Positions 7,872 through 15,325 of a stretch of 15,325 nt of DNA are shown here, one piece after another (within the stretch, counting starts at the first letter, position 1; each line of letters starts with the position of its first letter). Location: assembly GCA_900548905.1 (NCBI GenBank), contig URMK01000097.1, forward strand, positions 1 to 15,325, in the 5' to 3' direction. The notes under the pieces are model-generated. The model was not told the DNA's origin, did not search any database, and was given only the letters and a program-made list of their open reading frames with translations. The position numbers were made by a program, and so were the translations under genes. The stretch is from an uncultured Lachnospiraceae bacterium (GTDB lineage: Bacteria > Bacillota > Clostridia > Lachnospirales > Lachnospiraceae).

Positions 7872-8924
7872 TCATCCCTGACGCAGGCTGTCAAGCGCCT
7901 TCTGCCTTGCCGCAATCACCCGGTCACACCAGGCGTCAAACTCCGGATCCTCCCTCTGAAGTTCCGGATGGGCCAGTACATGCGCTACGGTTTCCCGAAG
8001 TCCCTGCTCCATGGATTTTGCCGGAGCAAAGCCTGGTACAAGACGTTTCAGCTTGGCGATATCAAACACTACGGTATTTGCCTTATCTCCAAACAATGAA
8101 CCGTTAAAATCATACGTTCCCCCGTCCGCGGCGGCCAGGAATTCTGTGGAAATATGCACGGCATGCAGTTTTACCCCAAGCGCACCGGCAACCACTTCAT
8201 AAATCTGGTTCCACGTCATGCTTTCCGGCGACATGATCTGCACCGCCTGTCCCAGGGCATGGGGATTCCCAAGCAGACCGATAAAACCCGGGGCAAAATC
8301 GCTGTTATGGGTCATGGTCCAGAGAGAAGTGCCGTCGCCGTGGATGATAACCGGCTTTCCCTCCAGCATCCGTTTCAAAACCTGCCAGCTGCCATTCGAA
8401 CCATGCAGTCCAAGCGGCACGGAACGTTCGTCAAAGGTATGGCTGGGCCTTACGATAGTAACGGGGAAGCCGTCCTCCCGGTACCGCTTCATGAGGTAAT
8501 CCTCCCCTTCTATCTTGTCCCGGGAATACTGCCAATAGGGATTGCACAGCGGTGTGCTTTCCGTGATCAGATAATCCGTACACGGTTTCTGGTAAGCCGA
8601 AGCGGAGCTGATATAAAGAAACTGTCCGGTCCTGCCCTGAAACAACCGGAAATCCCTTTCCAGCTGTTCCTTATGGAAGGCGATAAAGTCCGCCACCACA
8701 TCAAAGGACAGCCCTTCCAGCAGCTTGGCTGCCTCCTCCTCCCTGTTGATATCCACAAGGATCTCCCTGGGACGGTTCCATTCCCCTGTGCCGGGCAGCT
8801 GCGCCGCCAGCCCCTCATTCCGGTTTCCCCGGTTAATCAGATACAGCTCATGTCCCTGCTCCAGAAGCTTTCTGGAGATCGCCATACTGATGGTACCGGT
8901 CCCCCCGATAAATAATATCTTCAT
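7872..8924 (-). CDS. NAD(P)-dependent epimerase/dehydratase-like SDR protein
   Basis: This 350-residue protein has an N-terminal Rossmann fold: strand MKILFIGG, then the dinucleotide-binding motif GGTGTIS (residues 7-13), and NRGNR at 31-35 ending the second strand. The active-site pattern is YISSASAY (104-111) followed by YSRDK (133-137), the YxxxK pair of extended and atypical short-chain dehydrogenases. These proteins modify nucleotide sugars or related compounds in the cytoplasm. The exact substrate is not readable, and the related RNA-binding CSP41-like group has a similar N-terminus. GGAGG lies close before the ATG. It has its own terminator, so it is not part of the sugar operon, although a role in sugar metabolism is possible. 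Confidence 0.82.
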   Translation of the reverse strand: MKILFIGGTGTISMAISRKLLEQGHELYLINRGNRNEGLAAQLPGTGEWNRPREILVDINREEEAAKLLEGLSFDVVADFIAFHKEQLERDFRLFQGRTGQFLYISSASAYQKPCTDYLITESTPLCNPYWQYSRDKIEGEDYLMKRYREDGFPVTIVRPSHTFDERSVPLGLHGSNGSWQVLKRMLEGKPVIIHGDGTSLWTMTHNSDFAPGFIGLLGNPHALGQAVQIMSPESMTWNQIYEVVAGALGVKLHAVHISTEFLAAADGGTYDFNGSLFGDKANTVVFDIAKLKRLVPGFAPAKSMEQGLRETVAHVLAHPELQREDPEFDAWCDRVIAARQKALDSLRQG

Positions 8925-8964
8925 TTTTCCTCCGTTCCGCCCGTTTCAAGGGCTGTTGTTGATC

Positions 8965-9177
8965 CTAAATCTGTCCGACAAGGATTTCTGCTATCTGTAA
9001 ATCGGTTCTGTCAGGATCGGCATCTATCAAATCGGCAACCTCCCCGACATATGCCTCATCCAGCTCCAGATCCTCCGCTATATCCGGCACGGTATATCCC
9101 TTGTTCCTTTTTTTACGGATGATTGCCACTAATTCGGCTTTTCCTTCCGCTTTTCCTTCCGCTTTTCCTTGATTGTG
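8965..9177 (-). pseudogene. 3' remnant of an Rpn/PD-(D/E)XK family nuclease gene
   Basis: A 70-codon open frame without a start ends in TAG at 8967-8965. Its product starts with EGKA repeats (about residues 4-15), continues LVAIIRKKRNKGYTVPDIAEDL, and ends LVGQI. This is the familiar C-terminal tail of Rpn-family recombination-promoting nucleases (transposase_31-like) in Clostridia. The nuclease domain is missing. An in-frame TGA at 9180-9178 stops the frame exactly where similarity to the family fades and AT-rich DNA begins. The gene has therefore lost its 5' part, probably to insertion of the element on the right. The fragment sits 40 nt upstream of the SDR gene. Confidence 0.75.
9138..9170. 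repeat. 12-bp tandem repeat coding for EGKA
   Basis: The unit CTTTTCCTTCCG repeats about 2.75 times (9138-9149, 9150-9161, partial 9162-9170). On the minus strand it encodes Glu-Gly-Lys-Ala in the Rpn remnant. Such repeats are common in this protein tail and probably arose by slippage. Confidence 0.8.
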
Positions 9178-9317
9178 TCAAGACACTGACAGAAATTCCT
9201 TTTTAATAGTAATACTGACCACCAGCCCAAATAATTGTTTACTCATCTGGCACAAAGGTGTTAAACTCCATACCATAAATTTATACCTTGATAATACTAC
9301 TGTCTACTATACCCCTT
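9171..9317. other. Probable mobile-element end / attachment-site region
   Basis: No gene lies here. Similarity to the Rpn family stops at about 9177 and the first recombinase stop is at 9318, so the element boundary should lie in this stretch. Two symmetric sites are visible: GTGTC-AA-GACAC (9175-9186) right at the break, and AAGGT...ACCTT arms (9255-9259, 9285-9289) around an ATAAATTTAT palindrome (9275-9284). Large serine recombinase att sites are short dyads, commonly beside the recombinase genes. The exact crossover cannot be located from one end alone. Confidence 0.4.
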
Positions 9318-11012
9318 TTATATTTTACTTTCAATTGAATCTCTCAACATCATCGCCTTTTCAAAATCATCCTGATATTTGAAAATAACCTCTACTCTTT
9401 GTTTACTATAAACTTTTATCTCATCAATCAGTTGCTCAGATACATCCCGGGTCAGCTTTTCCAGTTTGGTTTTACCTTCAAACATTTTTAAAAAGGGATT
9501 ATTTTCTGATATCGCCTGCTTCAAAACTGTATAAATCTCTGCCAGTTCTGTATCCATAAAATTTTCCTTCTTATTCATTTCCTTCTTAAACGCAAGGAAA
9601 TGCTCCTTTGAGAGGATACCTTCCTGGTAGTTCTGGTAAATTTCCATATATTCGAGTTTCAAAGCCTCTTTTTTGCTCTGTAACTGCTTTCGTTTTTTTT
9701 CGGCCTCCTTCCTTTTTTTCTTTATCTGCTTATTATGTGCATCTTGAATCTCCTGTAATTTTGCAACTACCTCCATTTGCTGGTTTACAGAGAGCAATAC
9801 CAGTTCTATTAATTCTAATTCAGGGAACCCTCCATGCATGCATTCTGATTTATCAGACATATTAGCATAATAGCAGAAGTAATGCGTCTTTTTGGCAACA
9901 CTATACCTTCGCTGCATTTTATGGCCGCATATGCCACATTGTACCATTCCGCTAATAGCCGTTATCCGTATATCTTCCGGCATTTTGTATTTACCGGACA
10001 GTACACGTTTCCTACGCTTTGTTTTATCGCCCAACATTTGTTGAGCGTTTTCACTATTAATTGTTGTTTCACCCAGAACAACCGTTTCCACTTCCATCGA
10101 CTGGACAATATCGAACAATTCCTGTGTTACAAGGGCAGGGTGGGTATCCTTTATCATTCTACATTTTTCTTTAGGAATCCGTTTTATTTTTTTAATCCCT
10201 GGCCCTATAGTCTCTGTCTTTCCTGATATAGTAATTCCAAGATAAACAGGATTATTTAGTATATGTTCTATTATATCTGTTGTCCAGATTTGTTTTTGCA
10301 CCTGATTGTCCCGTAACTTCTTTCCAGATCTTATATTCATATATTCTGTCGGTTTCATTACTTTTTCTTTGTTATAAAGTCTTGCAATCTCAATCTTACT
10401 ATAACGTAAGACTCCCCTTAAATAAAAGGTTCTTTTCACAATTGCACTTGTTTTATCGTCTATAACCAGCTGGTTCTTTTTCGTTTTGCTCTTGCCATAA
10501 CCAAATGGTGCGATAAAAGTGTAATATCCTCCTTTTTCCTGTACGGTATGAATGCCATTTTTTATTTTAACTGAACATTCCTCACTATAATAATCATATA
10601 TCAAATTTAGGAAAGGCACATCTAAATCCGGGGTACGGTCTACGTAATTATCACTATCATAATGGTCATTGATAGAAATAAAACGTATCTGCATAAATGG
10701 AAATATTTTATCAATAAAATCTCCCATAATAATGTGGTCCCTGGCAAGCCGTGAAAAATCCTTAACAACAATCATGCCAACTTTACGCTCCCGTATATCT
10801 TGCAATAAACGCTGCATATTGGGACGCTCCAGGTTCTTCCCCGTAAATCCGTCATCAGCATATTCTACAACCTCATATTCATCCAGATTAAATTGACGGA
10901 TAAAAGAGTATGCCAAAAACCTCTGGTTCGTAATGCTGTTACTTTCATCCGCTTCTGAAGCATCTTCCGAGGAAAGCCTGAGGTAAAGGGCAAGAATTTT
11001 TTTATCTGTCAT
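9318..11012 (-). CDS. Large serine recombinase (third gene of the trio)
   Basis: This protein probably helps integrate or excise the mobile element. From the ATG at 11012 it has 564 residues. The N-terminal resolvase domain has the catalytic serine S14 in YLRLS, with R12, R88 and R91 (SRLARD) as partner arginines. A recombinase domain follows (about 155-300). The zinc ribbon uses C359, C362, C380 and C391. A Lys/Glu-rich coiled coil spans about 410-500, as expected for the arm that controls synapsis. GGGGGA lies 9 nt before this ATG. Another ATG at 11027 has no good ribosome site and would lengthen the overlap. The start overlaps the end of the preceding recombinase by 11 nt, pointing to translational coupling. 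Confidence 0.9.
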   Translation of the reverse strand: MTDKKILALYLRLSSEDASEADESNSITNQRFLAYSFIRQFNLDEYEVVEYADDGFTGKNLERPNMQRLLQDIRERKVGMIVVKDFSRLARDHIIMGDFIDKIFPFMQIRFISINDHYDSDNYVDRTPDLDVPFLNLIYDYYSEECSVKIKNGIHTVQEKGGYYTFIAPFGYGKSKTKKNQLVIDDKTSAIVKRTFYLRGVLRYSKIEIARLYNKEKVMKPTEYMNIRSGKKLRDNQVQKQIWTTDIIEHILNNPVYLGITISGKTETIGPGIKKIKRIPKEKCRMIKDTHPALVTQELFDIVQSMEVETVVLGETTINSENAQQMLGDKTKRRKRVLSGKYKMPEDIRITAISGMVQCGICGHKMQRRYSVAKKTHYFCYYANMSDKSECMHGGFPELELIELVLLSVNQQMEVVAKLQEIQDAHNKQIKKKRKEAEKKRKQLQSKKEALKLEYMEIYQNYQEGILSKEHFLAFKKEMNKKENFMDTELAEIYTVLKQAISENNPFLKMFEGKTKLEKLTRDVSEQLIDEIKVYSKQRVEVIFKYQDDFEKAMMLRDSIESKI

Positions 11013-12741
11013 ACTCTTTTCCCCCATCCTGTAAATCTTTTACGCTCTGGGCCAAAAACTGCAATTCCTCTTCAAAATTAAAGATAATTTCTACACGTTT
11101 CCCTTCATGAATATAGATTTTATTGATAAATACATGGAGCATTCCACAAGTAACCCTACAATATGCTTCTTTTCTGGATTGGAACAAATCCTTTTTATAT
11201 CGCAGAAATTCAGTAATCATACGGCATTGGGTATGCCACATTTTTTTCAGGTATTCTACCTGTTTAATTAGTTCCTTTTCTTTCTTATCGGCTTCCTCAC
11301 GTTTTTTGTGATAACGCTGTGTGTATAGTTTAAATGCCGCCAGATCCATATGCTTTTCCAAATAGCTGGTATAAGCCTCTATCCTCTCCATTTCCAGCCG
11401 TTTCTGGTTGTCGTGTATCATGCGTAGTTCTTTTTCAACCGCAGCTATAACTCCTGCATAAGAATTCTTATGGTATTGTTCCAACTTTTTATTTAATACC
11501 TGAACCTGTAGACACCATGCCTGTAGGGAACCTAATACGATCTCACAAAGTTCATATTCGTTTATCCACTTATAGCTGCACAGACCTGTTATCTTTTCAG
11601 CCTTTGAACATCGGTAACCATATACCCTATATTTTATTCCTTCTACCATTTTGGGTTGGCTGCGCCGCTTCATACGCCTGCCACAGTCCCCGCAAAACAA
11701 CAGGCCGGTGAATACTTTCTCCCCTAATGATTTCCATAAAGGCAGTTCCTGTTTCACTCTTTTTTTTTCGCGTCCTGCAATTAGATTTTGCATCCATAAA
11801 AAACGCTCATGTTTCAATATCGCCGGATGTGCGTTTTCAATTATCTGCCATTCGTTCTCCGGAATGGAGTGCTGAGGTATATTTTCACATAACATCTGTT
11901 CCGATTTATGTTGAATTAAAATCCCTTCATAAGCCCTATTCCGCAGCATAAACCAAATAGTTTTCTCTCCCCATAATTCTGCCTCAACAGTATCATCCTG
12001 ATATACCTTCCCCGTTTTCCGGTATTGCGTTGGCGTAAGCACACCTTTTCTGAGAAGAAGTTTTATAATCACACTTATGGAATTGCCGGCGGCATACCAA
12101 CCGACTATTTTTTTATATATGCGGTATGTACGGTAATCTATACGGTACCTGGTATCCCCTGGCAACATAAGGTAACCGTAAGGAATGGCAATTGTCCTCT
12201 TAGCTTCCCCCCGTTCCCTCTTCTCCCGGAAACTACTGTATACTTTCTGGGAGATATCACGCGGATAAATTTCATGAAATAATGATTTAATAGTTATCAA
12301 CATACGTTCCCGGTCACAGACCGGGTCTTCGCTGTCATAATAATCCAAAATCGAGATAAACCGGACGCCCAGGAAGGGAAACACCTTTTCAATGTAATCT
12401 CCCACACGTATATGTTCCCGCCCAAATCTGGAAATATCTTTAACAATAATGCAGTTAATCTCCCCGGTTCTAACCGCTTCCATCATCTTCTCAAATCCGG
12501 TGCGTTTAAAATTGGTGCCCGTAAATCCATCATCTTCATAAAATGCTGCCAATTCTATATCCGGATACTTCCTACCATATTCTTCAATCAGATATTTCTG
12601 GTTCTCAATGGAATCACTTTCTTTTGCTATGCTGTCATTGGATAACCGGGCATAACCGCCTGCGCGATATTTTTCATTAATTGGCTCTATTTCATATGGA
12701 CTTTTGCTCCCACGTAAATATCGATCTTTCGTTCTTGCCAT
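11002..12741 (-). CDS. Large serine recombinase (second gene of the trio)
   Basis: This 579-residue DNA recombinase has a basic N-terminal extension of about 25 residues before the resolvase domain. The catalytic serine is S34 in GYARLS, with R32, R105 and R108 (SRFGRE). The recombinase domain (about 180-310) contains the usual RxxYEG-type segment near 268-273. The zinc ribbon cysteines are C350, C353, C378 and C388. A coiled-coil region follows at about 405-500. It starts 1 nt after the stop of the preceding recombinase gene and overlaps the next by 11 nt. The protein differs clearly from its two neighbours across its length, so the trio is not a recent duplication. Confidence 0.9.
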   Translation of the reverse strand: MARTKDRYLRGSKSPYEIEPINEKYRAGGYARLSNDSIAKESDSIENQKYLIEEYGRKYPDIELAAFYEDDGFTGTNFKRTGFEKMMEAVRTGEINCIIVKDISRFGREHIRVGDYIEKVFPFLGVRFISILDYYDSEDPVCDRERMLITIKSLFHEIYPRDISQKVYSSFREKRERGEAKRTIAIPYGYLMLPGDTRYRIDYRTYRIYKKIVGWYAAGNSISVIIKLLLRKGVLTPTQYRKTGKVYQDDTVEAELWGEKTIWFMLRNRAYEGILIQHKSEQMLCENIPQHSIPENEWQIIENAHPAILKHERFLWMQNLIAGREKKRVKQELPLWKSLGEKVFTGLLFCGDCGRRMKRRSQPKMVEGIKYRVYGYRCSKAEKITGLCSYKWINEYELCEIVLGSLQAWCLQVQVLNKKLEQYHKNSYAGVIAAVEKELRMIHDNQKRLEMERIEAYTSYLEKHMDLAAFKLYTQRYHKKREEADKKEKELIKQVEYLKKMWHTQCRMITEFLRYKKDLFQSRKEAYCRVTCGMLHVFINKIYIHEGKRVEIIFNFEEELQFLAQSVKDLQDGGKEYDR

Positions 12742-12742
12742 A

Positions 12743-14419
12743 TTACACCGCCTTTACTTGGTTCGCCATATATTCCGGCTGCTGGCTGCACAGGGATACT
12801 GCTTTTACAAACCTTATTGCCAATTCGTATTCATTCTGAAACCGGAATAATATTTCCACCCGGCCATTTTCGTAAACTAAAATCCTATCCACCAACAGGA
12901 CTAACATGGTTCTGTCGAGCTTTGTCACATTCCTATACTGTTTAAATTCGGCAATCCACTCCTTACATCTTTCCTGGCTTTCAGCCATTCTGCGCATATC
13001 CTCTTTTATTTCTTTTATGCAGCATAAGATTTCATTACACCGCTTATCATAATTTGCCACAAAAGATTCGCAGTCTTCATCGGTTATAATTCCTTCCTGT
13101 AGATCTTTCACTGTAAGTTCTTTTAGATGGTAATACCTGCTCAGTTCATTATATTGATTTTGTATTTCTTCATCGTAAGATATGATATCTTCTATCTTTA
13201 AAACAGAAAAATCCATACAGGAAAGAATACTTTCTAATTCTACTAATAACTCAATGTGCTTTTTAATTACAGACAACACCGTAGAAGCTAATTCATTCGT
13301 ATTGATGCTATGCCTGCTGCAGTTATCTCCACGGTTATAGGTTGTACATATGTAGAATATATTTTCTTTATTTTTTCTTCTTATCATATTTCTTCCGCAG
13401 TCTGCACAAAAAAGCCTTCCTGCAAAAAGGTATACATTTTCCTTCCCAGGTGCGATACGGATATCAGCTTCCAGAAGCCTTTGTATGTTTTCAAAACTGT
13501 AATCCGTCAGTTTAGGGGAAACCGCATTTTCTATGACATCCCATTGTCCTTCCGGTTTTTCAACTATATTTCTTACTTTATAGTTCACTCTTTTCCGACG
13601 CCCCTGAATCATGACGCCTTTATTCATAGGGTTACTCAGTATCCTTTTTACAGCAGCTGATGACCATTTTGTTTTTGGCTTCTGTTGAAACCCGGTTTTA
13701 TAATTGATGCCTAATGTTTTTTTATACTCTGCAGGGGACAAGACTCCCAGTGCGTTTAATTTATCTGCTATACGGTTATTACTGTAGCCCAGGTATTTCC
13801 ACGTAATCATTTTAAGGATATTCTCCCAGGCGTAATCATCTACAATGATCTGATGCTTATCCTTAGGCGATTTTAAAAAGCCATATCCTACATAAGGGCC
13901 TATATATTTCCCGGCAGCCCGCATCGCTCCCTGGTTTCCCCTAACTTTATTGGAAATATCGCTCGAATACTGATCATTTACAAAATTTCTGACTGGAAGC
14001 AGTAAATTGTAATCCGTGGATGTTGCAGTCATACTGTCGAAATGATCTAAAATGGAAATAAAACGGATGTCCAGGTTCCTGAAGATATTACGGATATAAT
14101 TTCCGGCTTCCACGTAATCCCTCCCGAACCGGGACAGATCCTTTACAACCACCATGTTTACACGGCCCTCCAGGATATCTTTCCTCATCCGCATAAATTC
14201 CGGCCGTTCGAAATTAGTTCCCGTAAAACCGTCGTCTACATAGTCATCATATATTTTAATGTTGGGTTGGTTTTCAAGATATTTGTGGATAAGCTCTTTC
14301 TGATTTTGGATACTGTTACTCTCCGTTTTATCGTCCTTTTGGGCTAAATCCTCATCTTCTTTAGACAGCCGCACATAAACGGCGGCGATATATTGATATT
14401 TGATATTAAAAAAATCCAT
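12743..14419 (-). CDS. Large serine recombinase (first gene of the trio)
   Basis: This 558-residue recombinase is the first of three in one transcript. The catalytic serine is S19 in VYVRLS, with R17, R97 and R100 (SRFGRD). The motif SNSIQNQ at about 34-40 is typical of large serine recombinases. The recombinase domain spans about 170-310. The zinc ribbon uses C338, C341, C358 and C367, and a charged helical region lies at about 375-500. AGGAGAG precedes the ATG by a normal distance. An 8-bp dyad lies just upstream (14437-14456). All catalytic residues look intact, so it is probably active. Confidence 0.9.
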   Translation of the reverse strand: MDFFNIKYQYIAAVYVRLSKEDEDLAQKDDKTESNSIQNQKELIHKYLENQPNIKIYDDYVDDGFTGTNFERPEFMRMRKDILEGRVNMVVVKDLSRFGRDYVEAGNYIRNIFRNLDIRFISILDHFDSMTATSTDYNLLLPVRNFVNDQYSSDISNKVRGNQGAMRAAGKYIGPYVGYGFLKSPKDKHQIIVDDYAWENILKMITWKYLGYSNNRIADKLNALGVLSPAEYKKTLGINYKTGFQQKPKTKWSSAAVKRILSNPMNKGVMIQGRRKRVNYKVRNIVEKPEGQWDVIENAVSPKLTDYSFENIQRLLEADIRIAPGKENVYLFAGRLFCADCGRNMIRRKNKENIFYICTTYNRGDNCSRHSINTNELASTVLSVIKKHIELLVELESILSCMDFSVLKIEDIISYDEEIQNQYNELSRYYHLKELTVKDLQEGIITDEDCESFVANYDKRCNEILCCIKEIKEDMRRMAESQERCKEWIAEFKQYRNVTKLDRTMLVLLVDRILVYENGRVEILFRFQNEYELAIRFVKAVSLCSQQPEYMANQVKAV

Positions 14420-14436
14420 TACACACTCTCCTGATT

Positions 14437-14456
14437 TTCATAGTGCCAACTATGAA
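14437..14456. promoter_or_regulatory. 8-bp dyad upstream of the recombinase trio
   Basis: TTCATAGT and ACTATGAA flank a 4-nt GCCA centre, giving a perfect 8-bp inverted repeat. It ends about 18 nt before the first recombinase start, next to its ribosome site. It may be an operator, or an mRNA hairpin that affects translation. It has no T run, so a terminator is unlikely. I see no convincing promoter in the rest of the 14420-14518 gap. Confidence 0.4.
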
Positions 14457-14518
14457 CCCCAAGTTCCGCGATGTTATGGATTTATCCTACTGGTTTTCAG
14501 TTTAGCACATACATAGAA

Positions 14519-14803
14519 TCAAATCAAGGCAGTTTCTCCAATTTGCCCCCTTGTTACCTGTTCCACATAAGATTTCAAGCAGTCATTTAACGATTTTCCC
14601 GAATCGCAAAACCCTATTTTTACAATGTAACCTCCATGCCGAAAGCAGTATGGGTTCTTTATTTGGTCTATATAATCCATGATGCGTTCCGGCTGTTTTA
14701 AATGGAGGTTTACCTTTACATCCCGGATATCAACCAATGAATTTATATCTACCTCTTTTATATCCACTTTCTTCAGTTCGTCCAGATATTCTAATGTAAT
14801 CAT
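14519..14803 (-). CDS. Small DUF6870-like protein
   Basis: This 94-residue protein begins MITLEYLDELKKVDIKEVD and contains VDIRDVKVNLHL, then NPYCFRHGGYIVKIGF. From memory this pattern matches the DUF6870 family, small proteins of unknown function found with Clostridia mobile elements. It has no membrane segment and no obvious catalytic motif. The ATG at 14803 shares one base with the stop of the preceding gene (TGATG), with GGAGG 7 nt upstream, so translation is coupled. A TTG one codon earlier is less likely. It ends 99 nt before the recombinase trio. Confidence 0.75.
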   Translation of the reverse strand: MITLEYLDELKKVDIKEVDINSLVDIRDVKVNLHLKQPERIMDYIDQIKNPYCFRHGGYIVKIGFCDSGKSLNDCLKSYVEQVTRGQIGETALI

Positions 14804-14976
14804 CAATCATCCTCCATACAGAATATTTCCTCATAACAGTATCTACACAGGTCTACATTCTGGTTGGTATCACTGTATGTTTCCAGATTGCTTTTGTAGT
14901 AAAAGCCCTGGATATTTCGGGCTTCCTGCGGAACAACGATAGCACCGCATTTTTCACACGCTATCATCCTGGCCAT
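14803..14976 (-). CDS. Small CxxC zinc-binding-type protein
   Basis: This 57-residue protein has C7-x2-C10 and C44-x2-C47, with a further C53 near the end. The two pairs probably bind one zinc ion. No known family is recognised. The middle is polar and the tail is acidic (MEDD). A perfect AGGAGG lies 6 nt before the ATG at 14976. ATGs at 15000 and 14967 in the same frame lack that spacing. It starts 11 nt after the stop of the previous gene and overlaps the DUF6870-like start by 1 nt, so the three small genes form an operon. A role in control or DNA binding on the element is possible but unproven. Confidence 0.65.
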   Translation of the reverse strand: MARMIACEKCGAIVVPQEARNIQGFYYKSNLETYSDTNQNVDLCRYCYEEIFCMEDD

Positions 14977-14987
14977 CCTGTACCTCC

Positions 14988-15317
14988 TTAATCTCCCCAC
15001 TCATCTTCAGACTCTTCGGACTCCTCTGTATTATCCTGGATTTTTAGTATATCCGCAGCACTCATTGTATCATGTAACCAGCTTAATTCTCCCAGCATTT
15101 CCTTCTGCTTGTCTTTAGCGATATCGCAATGTTGCATGACTGCATATAAATATCCATAGGTTATCTCGTTAAAAGCTCCCGTATTGTATAATGCATTTAT
15201 CTCTTCCTTACTTTTACCAGATACCATTTGAAGAGAAGCTATTTGCAGTTTTATGTCATCGCTATTCCACTGGGGATTCTTCTGCTCCAGAACCTTCTGT
15301 AAAGAAGATATTACCAT
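14988..15317 (-). CDS. Hypothetical protein with acidic tail, possibly 5'-truncated by window edge
   Basis: I do not recognise this gene. From the ATG at 15317 it gives 109 residues, mostly helical and polar, with no signal peptide or membrane segment. The last 15 residues are strongly acidic (EESEESEDEW). Only 8 bases remain upstream in the window. The reading frame stays open through them and no ribosome site is visible, so the true start may lie beyond 15325. Its last bases sit next to the ribosome site of the CxxC gene, so it belongs to the same operon. Confidence 0.6.
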   Translation of the reverse strand: MVISSLQKVLEQKNPQWNSDDIKLQIASLQMVSGKSKEEINALYNTGAFNEITYGYLYAVMQHCDIAKDKQKEMLGELSWLHDTMSAADILKIQDNTEESEESEDEWGD

Positions 15318-15325
15318 TTCATGTC

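Noticed and set aside
9138..9170. Tandem repeats as a possible CRISPR or regulatory array
   Set aside because: There are no spacers, and the 12-bp unit is in frame and encodes the EGKA tail known from Rpn-like proteins.
9882..10226. Plus-strand frames inside the recombinase genes
   Set aside because: They are antisense to recombinase domains with intact catalytic and zinc-binding residues and have no ribosome sites or known domains.

Overview
The window looks like the chromosome of a gut-type Clostridia, most likely a Lachnospiraceae member. This is inferred from the gene families: a DUF3502-type sugar-binding lipoprotein with LplB-like permeases, an Rpn-family remnant with an EGKA-repeat tail, and tandem large serine recombinases beside a DUF6870-like gene. 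All supported genes lie on the minus strand, so transcription runs from high to low coordinates.

Left part (about 1-8965, visibly GC-richer). A carbohydrate-use operon reads: LplB/MalF-like permease (7474-6530), MalG-like permease (6511-5603), solute-binding lipoprotein (5528-3876), LacI-family regulator (3849-2857) and a cytoplasmic GH2 glycoside hydrolase of beta-galactosidase type (2810-330). A 15-bp-stem terminator follows at 227-270. The expected logic is that the lipoprotein captures an oligosaccharide, the two permeases import it using an ATPase encoded elsewhere, the GH2 enzyme cleaves it inside the cell, and the LacI protein senses the sugar. The leader (7475-7735) holds candidate promoters, dyads and a cluster of four TTGCGCAA-like palindromes. 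The operon is separated from the upstream SDR/epimerase-like gene (8924-7872) by two terminator-like hairpins. The first 226 bases hold no recognisable gene but contain two interleaved 11-bp inverted repeats.

Junction (about 8965-9317). The 70-codon tail of an Rpn-like gene ends abruptly at 9177, where AT-rich DNA begins. This looks like one edge of a mobile element.

Right part (about 9180-15325, AT-richer). Three tandem large serine recombinases with apparently intact catalytic residues and zinc ribbons are packed nearly end to end. Upstream lie a DUF6870-like gene, a small CxxC protein and a short acidic-tailed protein that may run past the window edge. This is one end of an integrated mobile element. 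Its cargo and transfer genes would lie beyond position 15325.

The most useful observations are the apparent ATT start codon of the LacI gene, the interleaved inverted repeats at the left edge, the three-recombinase module, and the truncated Rpn gene at the element junction. Nothing here proves a wholly new system.
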